Positions 16,351-27,208 are shown, counted from the stretch's first letter. The stretch is DNA of 64,000 nucleotides from Aminobacterium colombiense DSM 12261 (GCF_000025885.1 NC_014011.1:682001-746000); one strand, 5' to 3'. Numbers and translations are program-made. Notes: generated from the sequence alone by a model not told the origin.

Positions 16351-17612
16351 GAAAGATTCCTCCTAAGGGCCATGGCAAGACTATGAGCCTTAAGTCCTTC
16401 CATTTGTGCAAGATTTATCCCGTCTTCCGCTAAAGAAGCAGCTCCCTTGCTGTCAATACAAAGAGATGTAAGAGGGCGAAGGAATGTGCCGGTCCATAGC
16501 CCTCCGGCAAAACGGGCCCGTCGATTAGTAGGCAGGGTGTGATTTGTCCCTCCTATATAGTCTCCAAAGGGTACGGGTGTTGTACTGCCAATAAATGCGG
16601 CGCCGTAAGCCATACATTTATCCAGAACTTTTTCAGGTGCTCTTACGCAGAGTTGTAGATGTTCTGGCGCGCGTACATTGCTTTCGTTTATGGCTTCTTC
16701 AAGGGAGCATATTGCCAGAGTGCCATTGACTTCCCATGCTCGCCTGATTGTCTCAGCAGTTTCCAGAGTTTCCAAAAGGATACTCAGTTCATTGCTGGTC
16801 TGAGCTGCTATTTTTTCATCAGTACAAAGCAATGTGCTTGCAGCCATGGGATCATGCTCTGATTGGGCCGCTATATCAGCAGCCAGCCAGGCAGGATTGG
16901 CACTGTCATCGGCAATAATAAGAACTTCACTTGGGCCAGCAAGCCCGTCAATTCCAACTTCCCCGAAAAGAATGCGTTTGGCCTCTGTGACGTACGCATT
17001 TCCAGGGCCCACAATCATGTCTACCTTTCTAATGGGGCCGGCGCCCATGGCCATGGCAGCGATACCATGAGCTCCTCCAAGGGTCCATACTTCTGAAACC
17101 CCAAGAAGAGAAGCCGTAGCAGCGATGACAGAAGCAATCTTTCCTTCTTTAGTAGGAGGGGAAAGAAGGACTATTTCAGAGACACCAGCTTCCTGAGCCG
17201 GGACTACGCCCATAATAGCTGTGCTTGGCAATGGGTAGCGTCCCGCAGGAACGTAAACAGCAGTTCGCTCTACAGGTAAAAAACGAAGTCCAGCGGTTAC
17301 ACCCTCTTCAATAGAGCAGAAAAAAGGTTCAAACATTTTTTTCTGGCGCTGATGGAATGTCCTCACATTGCAAATAGCTCTTTTGAGTGCCTTTACTGTG
17401 GTTAGCGAAAGTTGTTGCAGTGCCTCATCCATCTCATTCTGAGAGACTCGAAATGCACCCTTATAGCTGTCGATGGCAAGTGCGTATTCTTCTACTGCTT
17501 TCCAGCCTTCTTCACGGATACGATTGACAATGAGAGAAACAGTTGTGTTCACATAATCAGAAATGCTTTTCTGAGAAGAGCATGCTTTTTTTAGGAATTG
17601 CATCATTGCCAT
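16347..17612 (-). CDS. hisD: Histidinol dehydrogenase HisD
   Basis: Oxidises L-histidinol to histidine in two NAD-dependent steps. The 421-residue length and the conserved blocks [25 protein letters not shown] (zinc ligands and base) and NHTLPT are all present. It is the first gene of the his operon. ATGs at 17612, 17606 and 17603 are all possible; AAAGG at 17613-17617 fits 17606 best. The operon order is D-Z-G-B-H-A-F-IE. hisC and a histidinol phosphatase are missing, so those steps are encoded elsewhere. Confidence 0.95.
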   Translation of the reverse strand: MAMMQFLKKACSSQKSISDYVNTTVSLIVNRIREEGWKAVEEYALAIDSYKGAFRVSQNEMDEALQQLSLTTVKALKRAICNVRTFHQRQKKMFEPFFCSIEEGVTAGLRFLPVERTAVYVPAGRYPLPSTAIMGVVPAQEAGVSEIVLLSPPTKEGKIASVIAATASLLGVSEVWTLGGAHGIAAMAMGAGPIRKVDMIVGPGNAYVTEAKRILFGEVGIDGLAGPSEVLIIADDSANPAWLAADIAAQSEHDPMAASTLLCTDEKIAAQTSNELSILLETLETAETIRRAWEVNGTLAICSLEEAINESNVRAPEHLQLCVRAPEKVLDKCMAYGAAFIGSTTPVPFGDYIGGTNHTLPTNRRARFAGGLWTGTFLRPLTSLCIDSKGAASLAEDGINLAQMEGLKAHSLAMALRRNLS

Positions 17613-17656
17613 CCTTTACTATGATAAATTATTAGAGCGATATCAAGTTTAGTTGG

Positions 17657-17672
17657 CATGATATCATGATAT
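17657..17672. promoter_or_regulatory. Overlapping palindromes between hisD and radA (possible operator)
   Basis: Two perfect 12-base palindromes overlap: CATGATATCATG at 17657-17668 and ATATCATGATAT at 17661-17672. They lie in the 135-base gap between the divergent hisD and radA genes. On the minus strand they are just upstream of a possible his promoter (TTGATA at 17646-17641, CATAGT at 17623-17618, weak). A dimeric repressor could bind here; the regulator is unknown. Confidence 0.4.
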
Positions 17673-17689
17673 TTTAGAAGTGTAAAGTA

Positions 17690-17718
17690 TCGACATGAAA
17701 ATAGAATAAGGATACAAT
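17690..17718 (+). promoter_or_regulatory. Probable promoter of radA
   Basis: TCGACA at 17690-17695 and TACAAT at 17713-17718, spaced by 17 bases, lie 29 bases before the radA ATG. Both boxes match the housekeeping consensus at five of six positions. Confidence 0.65.
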
Positions 17719-17747
17719 TTAGGCACATTATGAAAGGAATATGAGCT

Positions 17748-19088
17748 ATGGCTAAAAAGAACATGGTACGCTACGTATGCTCAAACTGCGGAAACATAAG
17801 CCTAACATGGAATGGGCGCTGTTCTGCCTGTGATATGTGGGGAACCTATGAGAAAGAAGAAATAGACGAATCAGGCTGCGAGAAGCCCCGTTCTTCAGAT
17901 TTGATGGCTGTTAATATTATTGACGTAAGGCCTCCGCAACGTTTTACATCCGGGATTCCAGAGCTTGACCGTGTTCTTGGTGGCGGCTGGGTATCTGGAG
18001 GGGTAGTGCTTCTCGGAGGCCAGCCTGGCATTGGGAAGTCAACGCTTCTTTTGCAGGTATGCGGAGCAATGGCAGCGCGAGGAGAACGGGTACTTTACAT
18101 CTCAGGGGAAGAATCGGCTTCTCAGGTAGCCTTGAGAGCTAGACGTCTCTTAGCTCTTCATAATAACCTTGATCTTTTTTGTGACACAGACCTCGACGGG
18201 GCACTAAGTCATGTGGAAGGTCATGGATTTGTTGTTCTCGATAGTGTTCAGGCCATGAGGTCATCCCTGGAAGATGGCTGGCCGGGCACGCCGTCTCAAG
18301 TTCGAGCAGTGGCTCAGCAATGTATTGATAGCGCCAAAAAGACTGGGATACCCTTTGTAGTGGTTGGCCATATTACAAAGGAAGGACGCATAGCAGGCCC
18401 CATGCTTTTAGAACATATGGTCGATGCAGTTTTACTTTTTTCTGGAGAAGACACGTCAGCGTACAGAATGATCAGGGGAACTAAGAATCGGTATGGCAAT
18501 ACTGATGAGCTTGGTATCTTTGAAATGACGGAAAAAGGGCTTATTGCTGTGGAGGATCCAAGTGGCCTCTATTGGAATAAGGCGGATGTAAGTGTGCCAG
18601 GGGTAGCGGTAACAGTCGTAATGGAAGGATCTATTCCTCTCATGGCTGAAATTCAGGCCCTTGCCAGCGCTACGACTTTTCCCTATCCCAAGCGAACGTC
18701 TCGTGGTATTGATGTTAATAAGGTTCATCTTCTCACTGCTGTGCTAGAAAAGAGAGCAAAGACAACGTGTAACATGTTTGATATCTATTTGAATGTGGCG
18801 GGGGGCCTTGTCGTAAAAGACCCTGGTGCGGATTTGGCTCTTGCTGTTGCGCTTGCTTCTTCTGTTCACGAGTGTTCTCTGCCTTCAGACTGTTGTTTTT
18901 TAGGAGAAGTTGGATTGGCTGGAGAGATTCGCCCGGTAGGGCGTATTGGGACTCGTCTTAGAGAAGCAGCGCGCCTGGGATTTAGAAAAGCTATTGTAAG
19001 TCATCAGCAGAAAGGGGATTTCCCGAAAGAGATACGTATCTGTCGGGCAGTGAACATTCGAGATGCCCTACAGGAGGTGATGCCATGA
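17748..19088 (+). CDS. radA: DNA repair protein RadA
   Basis: RecA-like ATPase that drives branch migration of recombination intermediates. The 446 residues have the usual order: N-terminal zinc finger (CSNCG and CSACD), a RecA core with Walker A GQPGIGKST near residue 90, the RadA motif KNRYG at about 246 (commonly KNRFG), and a C-terminal Lon-protease-like domain (about 290-446). It has its own promoter and is followed with a four-base overlap by nfeD. Confidence 0.95.
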   Translation: MAKKNMVRYVCSNCGNISLTWNGRCSACDMWGTYEKEEIDESGCEKPRSSDLMAVNIIDVRPPQRFTSGIPELDRVLGGGWVSGGVVLLGGQPGIGKSTLLLQVCGAMAARGERVLYISGEESASQVALRARRLLALHNNLDLFCDTDLDGALSHVEGHGFVVLDSVQAMRSSLEDGWPGTPSQVRAVAQQCIDSAKKTGIPFVVVGHITKEGRIAGPMLLEHMVDAVLLFSGEDTSAYRMIRGTKNRYGNTDELGIFEMTEKGLIAVEDPSGLYWNKADVSVPGVAVTVVMEGSIPLMAEIQALASATTFPYPKRTSRGIDVNKVHLLTAVLEKRAKTTCNMFDIYLNVAGGLVVKDPGADLALAVALASSVHECSLPSDCCFLGEVGLAGEIRPVGRIGTRLREAARLGFRKAIVSHQQKGDFPKEIRICRAVNIRDALQEVMP

Positions 19089-20419
19089 AGGTTAAAAACC
19101 TGTCTGTTCTGATAATATGTTTAAGTGTTTTTGCCCTTTTTTCACAAGCGGCTTTTGCTGCTACTAATGTTATTGTTACCCCCTTGCAGGGGAGTGTGGG
19201 CATTACCATGGAAGAATATATGAAGCGTGTTGTTGAAGAAGCTTACCAAAACAAGGCAGGTCTTGTTGTGTTTACTATGGACACCCCGGGAGGCCTTGTT
19301 ACATCTATGCGGGCAATGACATCGTTTTTACTCGATGCCCCTCTTCCAGTGGTCATGTGGGTTGCACCAGAAGGGGCCAGGGCGGCGTCAGCAGGGGCTT
19401 TTCTATTGCAGGCTGCCCATGTGGCCGTAATGGCGCCAGGGACGAACGTAGGGGCTGCACACCCAGTTGTCGCGTCAGGAAAAGATGTGCCCGATGAAGA
19501 GATGAAACGTAAGATTACGAATGATCTAGCGGCCCATATGCGTTCGCTTGCCCAGGTTCGAGGCCGGAACGCAGAAGTTGTTGAAAAAATGGTTACCGAA
19601 AGTTTATCTCTTACCGCTTATGAGGCCCATAAAGAAAAAGTCGTTGATTTCTTGGCTGCAGATATTGACGAGCTGTTAGAGAATCTTGAGGGGTGGAAAG
19701 TTGATGTGCGCGGGGATAAACGAGCCCTCTCACTCAAATCGTATCAGGTTATCAATGTGGAAATGACGCCAAGGGAACGAATGCTGCAGCTTTTATCTGA
19801 TCCTAACGTGGCATATCTTTTGTTGACCGCCGGTATTTTTGCAATAGTTCTGGAAGTCCTTTCTCCTGGAGGATTTATTCTTGGGACTGCTGGTGCTGTA
19901 ATGGTCCTGATGGGGGCCTATGGGCTCAGAATGCTTCCTTTTAATTGGGCTGGCTTGATACTGCTTTTAGCTGGCATTGTTGTTATTATTGTCGACCTGC
20001 TTGTAGGTGGTATAGGCATACTGAGCCTTTTTGGCATGGCAGCTCTTGTCACTGGTGGGCTGATTCTTTTCCGCGCTCCGGGAGGTGAGCTTTTGAGTGT
20101 TTCTAAAAGCGTTATTATCGGAATGACTGTCGCTTTTTCTCTCTTCTTTATTATAGCCGTCGTTTTTATATGGAAATCTATGAAACGACAGGTTTACTCA
20201 GGACAGGAAGGATTGATCGGATATAAGGCAGAAGTTCTAGAAACCCTTCAACCGGAAGGGCTCGTCAAATGTCATGGTGAACTGTGGAAGGCCAGAACAG
20301 AATCTGGAGAGACCTTACCTGAGGGTTCGCCTGTACGGGTTGTGCGTGTGGAAGGATTGGTCCTTTACGTAGAGAAAGAAGATAGGGAAAATGCTCTTAA
20401 AGAAGGAGGGAGTATATAA
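19085..20419 (+). CDS. nfeD: NfeD-family membrane serine protease
   Basis: Membrane-bound ClpP-class protease that works with a stomatin partner. Order: signal peptide (about 1-25), protease domain with catalytic Ser in ASAGAFLL (near residue 101) and the Lys/Ser region [10 protein letters not shown], then four hydrophobic helices (about 245-375), and a C-terminal soluble OB-fold NfeD domain. This is the long form, 444 residues. The next gene encodes the cognate slipin/SPFH protein two bases downstream, the standard pairing. Members may process membrane proteins or organise lipid domains. Confidence 0.92.
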   Translation: MKVKNLSVLIICLSVFALFSQAAFAATNVIVTPLQGSVGITMEEYMKRVVEEAYQNKAGLVVFTMDTPGGLVTSMRAMTSFLLDAPLPVVMWVAPEGARAASAGAFLLQAAHVAVMAPGTNVGAAHPVVASGKDVPDEEMKRKITNDLAAHMRSLAQVRGRNAEVVEKMVTESLSLTAYEAHKEKVVDFLAADIDELLENLEGWKVDVRGDKRALSLKSYQVINVEMTPRERMLQLLSDPNVAYLLLTAGIFAIVLEVLSPGGFILGTAGAVMVLMGAYGLRMLPFNWAGLILLLAGIVVIIVDLLVGGIGILSLFGMAALVTGGLILFRAPGGELLSVSKSVIIGMTVAFSLFFIIAVVFIWKSMKRQVYSGQEGLIGYKAEVLETLQPEGLVKCHGELWKARTESGETLPEGSPVRVVRVEGLVLYVEKEDRENALKEGGSI

Positions 20420-20421
20420 TT

Positions 20422-21213
20422 ATGTTGGATGGACTTTTGTATTTCTTGTTTAATTTGGGAAGTTCCTTTGGGTTTGTTATCATTCTGATCTTGATCCTTA
20501 TGTCTGCTATCAAGATCGTTCCTGAATATCAGAGAATTGTGGTATTTCGTTTAGGTCGTCTTATAGGGGCAAAGGGGCCCGGTCTTGTGATCGTTATTCC
20601 TGTGGTTGATCGTGTTATCCGCGTGGATCTTCGAATTGTAACCCTTGATGTTCCCGTCCAGGAGGTCATAACAAAGGATAATGTGCCGATCAAAGTGAAT
20701 GCTGTAGTTTATTTTAGAGTTATGGATCCTGCTAATTCAGTAATTGAAGTAGAAAATTATATGTTGGCAACGAGCCAGCTTTCTCAGACGACACTGCGCT
20801 CTGTTATCGGAGGAGCAGAATTAGATGAAGTTCTCTCTTCACGAGAAAAGATCAATAGCGAACTTCAGAAAATTATTGATGAAAGAACTGATTCATGGGG
20901 AATCAAGGTCAGTGCCGTTGAAGTTAAAGAGCTTGAACTTCCTGAAGGGATGAAACGTGCTATGGCTAAACAGGCAGAGGCAGAACGGGAACGGCGGGCA
21001 AAAATAATTAATGCCGAGGGAGAACTGCAGGCAGCCAAGACACTGAGCGATGCGGCAAAGCAAATGGAGGTTTCTCCTGTTACATTACAACTTCGATATT
21101 TACAAACATTAAAAGAAATTGCGAGTGAAAAGAATTCCACCACATTTTTCCCTCTGCCAATGGATATTATCAAGCCCTTTATTAAGCGCTTTGAAAAAGA
21201 GGAAAAAGAATAG
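20422..21213 (+). CDS. Slipin/stomatin-family SPFH protein
   Basis: An SPFH-domain membrane protein, 263 residues. A single hydrophobic N-terminal segment (about 9-30) is followed by the SPFH domain ([15 protein letters not shown] onward), then a charged helical region rich in Ala, Glu and Arg (about 180-220, with [18 protein letters not shown]). It is the substrate or partner of the upstream NfeD protease. Such proteins oligomerise into ring-like membrane microdomain scaffolds. Co-transcribed with nfeD. Confidence 0.92.
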   Translation: MLDGLLYFLFNLGSSFGFVIILILILMSAIKIVPEYQRIVVFRLGRLIGAKGPGLVIVIPVVDRVIRVDLRIVTLDVPVQEVITKDNVPIKVNAVVYFRVMDPANSVIEVENYMLATSQLSQTTLRSVIGGAELDEVLSSREKINSELQKIIDERTDSWGIKVSAVEVKELELPEGMKRAMAKQAEAERERRAKIINAEGELQAAKTLSDAAKQMEVSPVTLQLRYLQTLKEIASEKNSTTFFPLPMDIIKPFIKRFEKEEKE

Positions 21214-21293
21214 GATACTTTGCACATATAACATATGAGGGATATAATTCCCTGATATGACTTCAGAGGTATCTGGTGCGAGGAGGCAGATGC

Positions 21294-23780
21294 ATGGCTT
21301 ATGATTTTCTTTCTATCGAACAAAAGTGGCAGAAAGTGTGGGAGGAAGAGAACACTTTCAAAGTAAAGGCAGATCCGTCTAAGAAGAAGTTTTACTGCCT
21401 TGAGATGTTCCCATATCCTAGCGGGGCTCTTCACATGGGACATCTTCGGAACTATTCCATCGGCGACATGATGGCACGGTTCTTATGGATGAATGGGTAC
21501 AACGTCCTTCATCCCATGGGGTTTGATGCTTTTGGCCTCCCAGCAGAGAACGCTGCTCTCAAGTATGGTGTGCAAGCTCATGAGTGGACCCATAAAAATA
21601 TTGAACAAATGACAGACCAGCTCAAGAGAATGGGCTGTAGTTACGACTGGGATCGGCGGGTTGAAACATGTAACCCGGATTATTATCGCTGGACCCAATG
21701 GATCTTTTTGCAGTTTTTTAAGAAAGGGCTGGCCTATCGTAAAAAAGCTCCTGTTAATTGGTGTGAAAGTTGCAATACGGTTCTTGCTAATGAGCAAGTT
21801 GATAGCGAAGGGAAATGCTGGCGGTGTAATTCTCCAGTCATAAAGAAAAAACTTGAGCAATGGTTCTTCCGTATTACTGATTATGCTCAGGAACTTCTTG
21901 ACGATCTCGATCAGCTTCCAGGCTGGCCGGAACGAGTGCGTATTATGCAAAGAAATTGGATTGGCCGTTCTGAAGGAGCTCGTTTGACCTTCACCGCCAA
22001 GGAATTGGGAGAGGAAATTGAAACCTTTACCACACGTTTCGACACGATCTTTGGCGTGACCTTCCTGGCCCTTGCTCCTGAGCATCCCCTAGTAGATACG
22101 ATTCTTGAAAAAGCTTCTAATAAAGAAGAATTGGAAACTTTTGTAAAAACATGTATCAGCCAAAGTGAAATAGACCGTACAGCGGTTGGTGGGGAAAAAA
22201 ACGGTGTTTTCACAGGGTTTTACGCCACCAACCCAGCTACAGGCGAAGATGTTCCTATATGGATTGCAAACTATATTCTTATGGACTATGGAACCGGGGC
22301 AATTATGGGTGTGCCTGCCCATGACGAACGCGACTTTGATTTTGCTCGTAAATACCAAATCCCTGTGGTTGCAGTCATACAACCTGCCGAGGGGGACCAT
22401 CTCGACGGGGATACGATGTCAGAGGCCTTTGTGGATAATGGCATAGCTTTCAATTCAGGAGAATTTAATGGACTTCCCACCCAGGAAGCTATTGGCCGAA
22501 TGCTCGATTGGGGTGAGGAAAAAGGTTTTTGTACGCGAGAAGTGAATTTCCGTATTCGCGACTGGCTTATTTCCCGTCAGCGTTACTGGGGGGCTCCTAT
22601 TCCTATCGTTTATTGTGACCATTGCGGTATGGTTCCAGTACCGGAAAAGGACCTTCCTGTTTTGTTGCCTACAAATCTCACTGTTAAAGAGGGGGGGCGC
22701 TCTCCTCTCGCGGAGGCGGATGATTGGGTTAACACTACGTGTCCGGTTTGTGGAGGGCATGCCAGGCGAGAAGTGGATACCATGGACACCTTTATCTGTT
22801 CATCATGGTACCAGTTTAGATATGTAGATCCCCGTAACGACAAGAAAGTCTTTGAAACGGACCTGGCAAACTACTGGATGCCTGTAGATCAGTATATTGG
22901 AGGAATAGAGCATGCTTGTATGCATCTAATCTATTCCCGTTTCTTCACCAAGGTCTTTGCAGATCTGGGCCTTTGTAATGCCAGGGAGCCCTTTTCTAAT
23001 CTCCTTACCCAAGGGATGGTGATTAAAGATGGGGCCAAAATGTCGAAATCCCTTGGCAATGTAGTGGATCCCGATGAGATTATTCAGAAATTTGGCGCCG
23101 ATACGGCAAGGCTCTTTATCCTTTTTGCCGCACCTCCAGGAAATGACCTTGAGTGGTCTGAACAGGGAGTAGAAGGGGTACATCGGTTTTTAAATAGAGT
23201 GTGGCGCTATATTGAAGAAAATCTCGAGGGGCTCAAGAACGCCTCAATGGAAAGGGTTGAAATGGGCTCCCTCGTCAATAAAGATCGTCGGGATTTTAAA
23301 CGAAAGATACATAAGACAATTGAGGATGTGACCCGGGATATTCAGGAAGAAAGGCAGTTTAACACGGCAGTTGCTCGTTTAATGGAGTTGTTAAATAGCA
23401 TATACTCATGTTCACCAAAGGATGAAAAAGACTGGGGTCTTCTTCGTGAGGGTGTAGAAGTTCTTCTTATGTGCCTTAATCCTTTCTGTCCTCATATTAC
23501 AGAAGAGCTTTGGCAGATGCTTGGAAATCAGAATCGGCTGGCTTTGAGTGCATGGCCAATTAAAGACGAAGCAGCTCTTGTCCTTGATTCTGTGACTGTA
23601 GTTATACAGGTAAATGGAAAAGTTCGCCATAAAATAGACTTGCCAGCGGGGCTCTCTAAAGATGAGTTGCAGCAAAAAACCTTGAATGAACCCACTATAC
23701 AGAAGCGCATAGAGGGGAAAGATCTTGTTAAGGTTATAGTAGTACCAGATAAGCTGGTGAATGTGGTGGTGAAGGAGTAG
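21294..23780 (+). CDS. leuS: Leucyl-tRNA synthetase
   Basis: Class I synthetase that charges tRNA-Leu. The ATG at 21294 follows GAGGAGG and begins with the family sequence [13 protein letters not shown]; an in-frame GTG at 21276 is disfavoured. The 828 residues carry the HMGH signature at 47-50, zinc-like Cys pairs (CESC, CWRC), the CP1 editing domain with a TTRFDTIFG and [15 protein letters not shown], and KMSKS at 582-586. No T-box leader is visible in the 80-base gap upstream, unlike thrS. Confidence 0.97.
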   Translation: MAYDFLSIEQKWQKVWEEENTFKVKADPSKKKFYCLEMFPYPSGALHMGHLRNYSIGDMMARFLWMNGYNVLHPMGFDAFGLPAENAALKYGVQAHEWTHKNIEQMTDQLKRMGCSYDWDRRVETCNPDYYRWTQWIFLQFFKKGLAYRKKAPVNWCESCNTVLANEQVDSEGKCWRCNSPVIKKKLEQWFFRITDYAQELLDDLDQLPGWPERVRIMQRNWIGRSEGARLTFTAKELGEEIETFTTRFDTIFGVTFLALAPEHPLVDTILEKASNKEELETFVKTCISQSEIDRTAVGGEKNGVFTGFYATNPATGEDVPIWIANYILMDYGTGAIMGVPAHDERDFDFARKYQIPVVAVIQPAEGDHLDGDTMSEAFVDNGIAFNSGEFNGLPTQEAIGRMLDWGEEKGFCTREVNFRIRDWLISRQRYWGAPIPIVYCDHCGMVPVPEKDLPVLLPTNLTVKEGGRSPLAEADDWVNTTCPVCGGHARREVDTMDTFICSSWYQFRYVDPRNDKKVFETDLANYWMPVDQYIGGIEHACMHLIYSRFFTKVFADLGLCNAREPFSNLLTQGMVIKDGAKMSKSLGNVVDPDEIIQKFGADTARLFILFAAPPGNDLEWSEQGVEGVHRFLNRVWRYIEENLEGLKNASMERVEMGSLVNKDRRDFKRKIHKTIEDVTRDIQEERQFNTAVARLMELLNSIYSCSPKDEKDWGLLREGVEVLLMCLNPFCPHITEELWQMLGNQNRLALSAWPIKDEAALVLDSVTVVIQVNGKVRHKIDLPAGLSKDELQQKTLNEPTIQKRIEGKDLVKVIVVPDKLVNVVVKE

Positions 23781-24718
23781 TGCCCAAAATCGTAATTATA
23801 AGCGCCTCTGAGGTTTCTCAGAGGCGTCTTCTTTCTAAGACCCTTCAAAAATACACGATTCAGGGATATAGCCTTAGTGGCCGCAAGGAAGGAGGTTCCT
23901 GGCAAGATATCCTATCACTGGGAAAAAACCGGGTGCTTTTTAGCGAGAAGCAAATGCTTCTTGTTGAAAATGCAGAAAATCTAGGGGTATTGCCGGAATC
24001 TATGATTACCTTTTTCAATTCTGTAGAAGAATCTTGCCTTGTCCTTCTCGTTTATGATGGTAGTCCCTCTAAATATATTCCTAAAGAGGCCCTCCAGCGA
24101 GCAGAAATTTTGAAGGCCGAAGAAATTCCTTTCTGGCCATCGGCCAGGCTGCGTTGGCTCCTAAATTTTTGTGGGGACAGGCGCATAAATTTAGAAAAAG
24201 AGGCAGCTGCTTTGCTCATAGACTGGATAGAAGATGGAGAAGAGCTGCGAAGCGAGATTGAAAAGATTGCAGCCTTTTCTGATGGTCAGACAGTGACTTC
24301 AGAAATGGTAAGGGCACTTTCTTTTGATGAGGGGCGTAGCTCTATGCTTCGTTTTCTTGATGGGGTGTGTCAGGGAAATCGAAAAGAAATTTTGATCCTC
24401 TTCCCTCATCTTCATCAAGATGTCCCGTTTTTAATGTTAGTAACGGCCCTTTACAATCGTTTAAAACCAGTTATTTATCAATATATTTTCCCATCTCTTT
24501 CAGAAAAAGATATACTGGAGATGCTCAAGGTTCGCAGTTATGCAGGTAAAATGGCTTCGGAAGCAAGAAAAAATTATGATAAACAAACCCTTTTTGCCTT
24601 CATTGTGGAATTAACTGGTCTTTCTTATGGGGAAAAAACTGGCGCCGGAGCAGGTTGGGCTGGCCTTGAAACCATAGTTCTTCGCTTGATTGGCAGCATA
24701 AAAAAAGAAAAAAGCTGA
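23780..24718 (+). CDS. holA: DNA polymerase III delta subunit
   Basis: Clamp-loader delta subunit that opens the beta clamp. The 312 residues give a divergent HolA fold: N-terminal Rossmann-like region with the SLGKNRVLFSEKQMLLVENAE stretch split by a loop, a helical lid with LIDWIEDGEELRSEIEKIA near residue 150, and the C-terminal collar helices. The GTG start overlaps the leuS stop by one base. The holA-rpsT tail-to-tail neighbourhood is common in bacteria and supports the call. Similarity is weak at sequence level, as usual for this subunit. Confidence 0.8.
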   Translation: MPKIVIISASEVSQRRLLSKTLQKYTIQGYSLSGRKEGGSWQDILSLGKNRVLFSEKQMLLVENAENLGVLPESMITFFNSVEESCLVLLVYDGSPSKYIPKEALQRAEILKAEEIPFWPSARLRWLLNFCGDRRINLEKEAAALLIDWIEDGEELRSEIEKIAAFSDGQTVTSEMVRALSFDEGRSSMLRFLDGVCQGNRKEILILFPHLHQDVPFLMLVTALYNRLKPVIYQYIFPSLSEKDILEMLKVRSYAGKMASEARKNYDKQTLFAFIVELTGLSYGEKTGAGAGWAGLETIVLRLIGSIKKEKS

Positions 24719-24747
24719 GTCGTGGATATCCCTATCCTGGCTCAGCT
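24701..24747 (-). terminator. Rho-independent terminator of rpsT (minus strand)
   Basis: Read on the minus strand, AGCTGAG pairs with CTCAGCT (24747-24741 with 24719-24713) around a structured 21-base loop, followed by a T-rich run (complement of 24701-24712). It lies just after the rpsT stop and inside the end of holA. Confidence 0.75.
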
Positions 24748-24780
24748 AAAAAATTCAGAATTTTTATGGGTGGAAGCCTT

Positions 24781-25071
24781 TTATTCCTGGCTGCTCTCAG
24801 GAGCTGCCCCCGCTAGGGCCTTTACCTTGTTGGTAAGAAGCGACTTACGGCGAGCCCCAGTGCTACGGTGCATAACACCCTTCACAACAGCTTTATCAAT
24901 AACGCTCTGGGCAACTTGAAGCCGTTTTCCAGCCAGTTCGGCATCCTGATTATTAACAGCTTCGAGAACCCTCTTGGCAGCCGTTTTGCATCGGCTTGTC
25001 CAGTAACGATTGTAGAGACGATTCTTTTCACTGGTTCTCATTCTCTTTTCAGCGGATTTCTTATTGGGCAT
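24781..25071 (-). CDS. rpsT: 30S ribosomal protein S20
   Basis: Primary 16S rRNA-binding protein of the 30S body. The ATG at 25071 gives the typical opening MPNKKSAEKRMRTSEKNR and 96 residues; the frame continues upstream to 25104 with unrelated residues. The Lys/Arg-rich helical composition and ALAGAAPES tail are normal. Monocistronic, with its own promoter and terminator, convergent with holA and divergent from the helicase gene. Confidence 0.96.
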   Translation of the reverse strand: MPNKKSAEKRMRTSEKNRLYNRYWTSRCKTAAKRVLEAVNNQDAELAGKRLQVAQSVIDKAVVKGVMHRSTGARRKSLLTNKVKALAGAAPESSQE

Positions 25072-25102
25072 TTCCTTCACCTCCTCCCATAAAACGCACC
25101 AC

Positions 25103-25132
25103 ATTTTAACATGCTCTCTGATATATTAGCAA
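25103..25132 (-). promoter_or_regulatory. Probable promoter of rpsT
   Basis: On the minus strand TTGCTA (25132-25127) and TAAAAT (25108-25103) are spaced by 18 bases, 31 bases before the rpsT start. Confidence 0.55.
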
Positions 25133-25169
25133 TAGAACAATGCTTTCGCCATAGAGAAGAGGTTGTAAA

Positions 25170-27137
25170 ATGAACAGCAACATGCATCCGATGGATAAAA
25201 TTTTTGCCCCTTCAGGGCTTTTTGAAAAAAATTTTGAGGATTATGAATATAGAGAGCCCCAGCTTCTTTTAGCTCAAAAAATATGGGACTCCTTTATGCA
25301 ACAGAGAAATACAGTGTTTGTTGCTGAGGCCCCTACTGGAATAGGTAAAACCTTTGCGCTGTTGGCTCCTGCTTTAAAGTGGGCCTTGCCTCAGGAGAAA
25401 AGGATCCTCTTTCTCACAGCCGGAATTACCCTTCAGGAACAATTAATACGAAAAGACCTCCCCCGCCTTAAAGAGCTATTGGGATATGATGTTTCCTTTG
25501 GTCTTCTTAAGGGGAGGGGCAACTATGTTTGTGTCAGAAGAGCCCTTGAACTCGAACATGAAGGTTTTCTTTCTTTTGGAGATAGTGGTGCCGCCTCCAT
25601 ATACCTTTCTGAGTGGCTAAAAAAAACTCAAACAGGTGATCTTTCAGAGTTAAAACTTCCTTCCGATTTTCCAATATTTCCTAGAGTTGCCGCGCAAGTT
25701 CGTGGCTGCCTTGGACATCGTTGTCCTTATCGTGATAGGTGCTTTATTCAAAAAGCCTTAAAGAAAGCACAGAATTGGGATGTAATTGTCTCGAATTATC
25801 ATATGTATTTTGCCTATGTAATGAACGGGAAGGGAACCTTCCCTGTGGATTTTGATGTGTTGATCTGCGATGAGGCCCACCGTATGGTCGATGCAGCTCG
25901 GTCGATTTCATCTGTAAGGGTTTCATGGGAAGATCTGGTTCGGCTTCTTAGAAGCAAAGGGGCCGCAACTGCCGAATCGTTCCTCTCAAATCGAGAGGAA
26001 GAACAAGGTGTGTTGCGGGACGAACTTTCTTCTGTCCAAGAAGAAGGAAGAAAACTTTTTGAGCTCCTTGAGGTTTCCATAGCCGACGGAGTGCTTATCC
26101 CTGTTCGTAACGAAGAGCTTTACCGTTGCGGATTACTGGTTTCTTCACATATAGAGACGGCCTTAAAAATGTTGCGTTCTATTGAAGAGCTGTGCAATGA
26201 GAAACCTTATGACGTGGATGACGGTCCTCTGGCTCTCGCCCTTGCATGGATAGAAGAGGTTCGGCTTTTTTCCCACTCTCTTCAGTGGTGTTTAGCAGTG
26301 GGCCATTTCCCTGAGTGGGCGTATTGGCGAGAAGGAGATGCCCTCGTAAGTGAACCTACCCTGTGCTCGGATAAGGTATCAGAGGGGATTCTTTCTCAAA
26401 AAGCAGAAAAGATCATTGCAATCTCTGCTACGATGACAGTAGAGGGATCTTTTGATTTTTGGAAGAGAGAAACAGGAATTATCCCTACAGATACGTATGT
26501 CCTAGAGTCTCCCTTTGATCTTGAAAAACAAATGAAAATACTCGTGGTGGATCTTGGTCTGAAAGTCATAGAAAAAGGCTATGACGAGCGGGTTTGTCGT
26601 GTAGTAGAACGTCTTTGTAATGACAACGGGGGAAGTTCTTTGGTTCTCCTCAGTTCCATGAGACTTGTTAAGAAGGTGGGCAATTGGCTTAAGGGAAGCC
26701 AACATCCTTACACAGTGTATGTTCAGAACGAATTACCCCGAACAGAACTTCTTGAACGTTTCAGATCAGATCTTTCAAGCGTGCTGATTGGGAGTGTTTC
26801 CTTCAGAGAAGGAGTAGATGTGCCGGGAGAAGGGTTGACCCAGGTTATTATTGACAGAATCCCCTTTCCTCACCCGAAAGATCCAGTTGTACAATCAAGA
26901 AACGAATTGGAAGGAAGAAAAGCTTTTGTAACAGTAATTCTCCCTCAGGCCAAAATGTTTCTACGTCAAGCTCTTGGACGCCTTATCCGATCAAAAAGTG
27001 ATCAGGGCAGAGTTGTTATTCTTGATGGTAGAATTATTGATAGACAGGATTGGCGGATACGGAAAGATTTGCCCTTAGTTCCAATACAACGATTTACAGT
27101 CAAGAGTAATTCTGTTGCTCATGAGAAAACGGTGTGA
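25170..27137 (+). CDS. dinG: DinG/XPD-type ATP-dependent DNA helicase with Fe-S cluster
   Basis: Superfamily 2 helicase, 655 residues, predicted 5'-3' unwinding in repair or conflict resolution. Walker A (APTGIGKTF, about 53-61) and DEAH box (234-237) are clear. Between them lie four cysteines of an XPD-type 4Fe-4S cluster: CVRRA near residue 113, then CLGHRCPYRDRC near 179-190. C-terminal motifs SFREGVDVPGEG and QALGRLIRS complete the helicase. No exonuclease domain is fused. It is read divergently from rpsT and precedes rpmH. Confidence 0.9.
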   Translation: MNSNMHPMDKIFAPSGLFEKNFEDYEYREPQLLLAQKIWDSFMQQRNTVFVAEAPTGIGKTFALLAPALKWALPQEKRILFLTAGITLQEQLIRKDLPRLKELLGYDVSFGLLKGRGNYVCVRRALELEHEGFLSFGDSGAASIYLSEWLKKTQTGDLSELKLPSDFPIFPRVAAQVRGCLGHRCPYRDRCFIQKALKKAQNWDVIVSNYHMYFAYVMNGKGTFPVDFDVLICDEAHRMVDAARSISSVRVSWEDLVRLLRSKGAATAESFLSNREEEQGVLRDELSSVQEEGRKLFELLEVSIADGVLIPVRNEELYRCGLLVSSHIETALKMLRSIEELCNEKPYDVDDGPLALALAWIEEVRLFSHSLQWCLAVGHFPEWAYWREGDALVSEPTLCSDKVSEGILSQKAEKIIAISATMTVEGSFDFWKRETGIIPTDTYVLESPFDLEKQMKILVVDLGLKVIEKGYDERVCRVVERLCNDNGGSSLVLLSSMRLVKKVGNWLKGSQHPYTVYVQNELPRTELLERFRSDLSSVLIGSVSFREGVDVPGEGLTQVIIDRIPFPHPKDPVVQSRNELEGRKAFVTVILPQAKMFLRQALGRLIRSKSDQGRVVILDGRIIDRQDWRIRKDLPLVPIQRFTVKSNSVAHEKTV

Positions 27138-27152
27138 TATAGTATCAAGGCT

Positions 27153-27171
27153 GATCGGTTTCCGGTCTTTT
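27153..27171 (+). terminator. Weak hairpin after the helicase gene
   Basis: GATCGG (27153-27158) can pair with CCGGTC (27162-27167) around a TTT loop, followed by TTTT. Six base pairs only, so at best a weak terminator between dinG and rpmH. Confidence 0.35.
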
Positions 27172-27208
27172 GCATTGATGTTTTATTTTGTAACTGGGAG
27201 GTGTAGTC

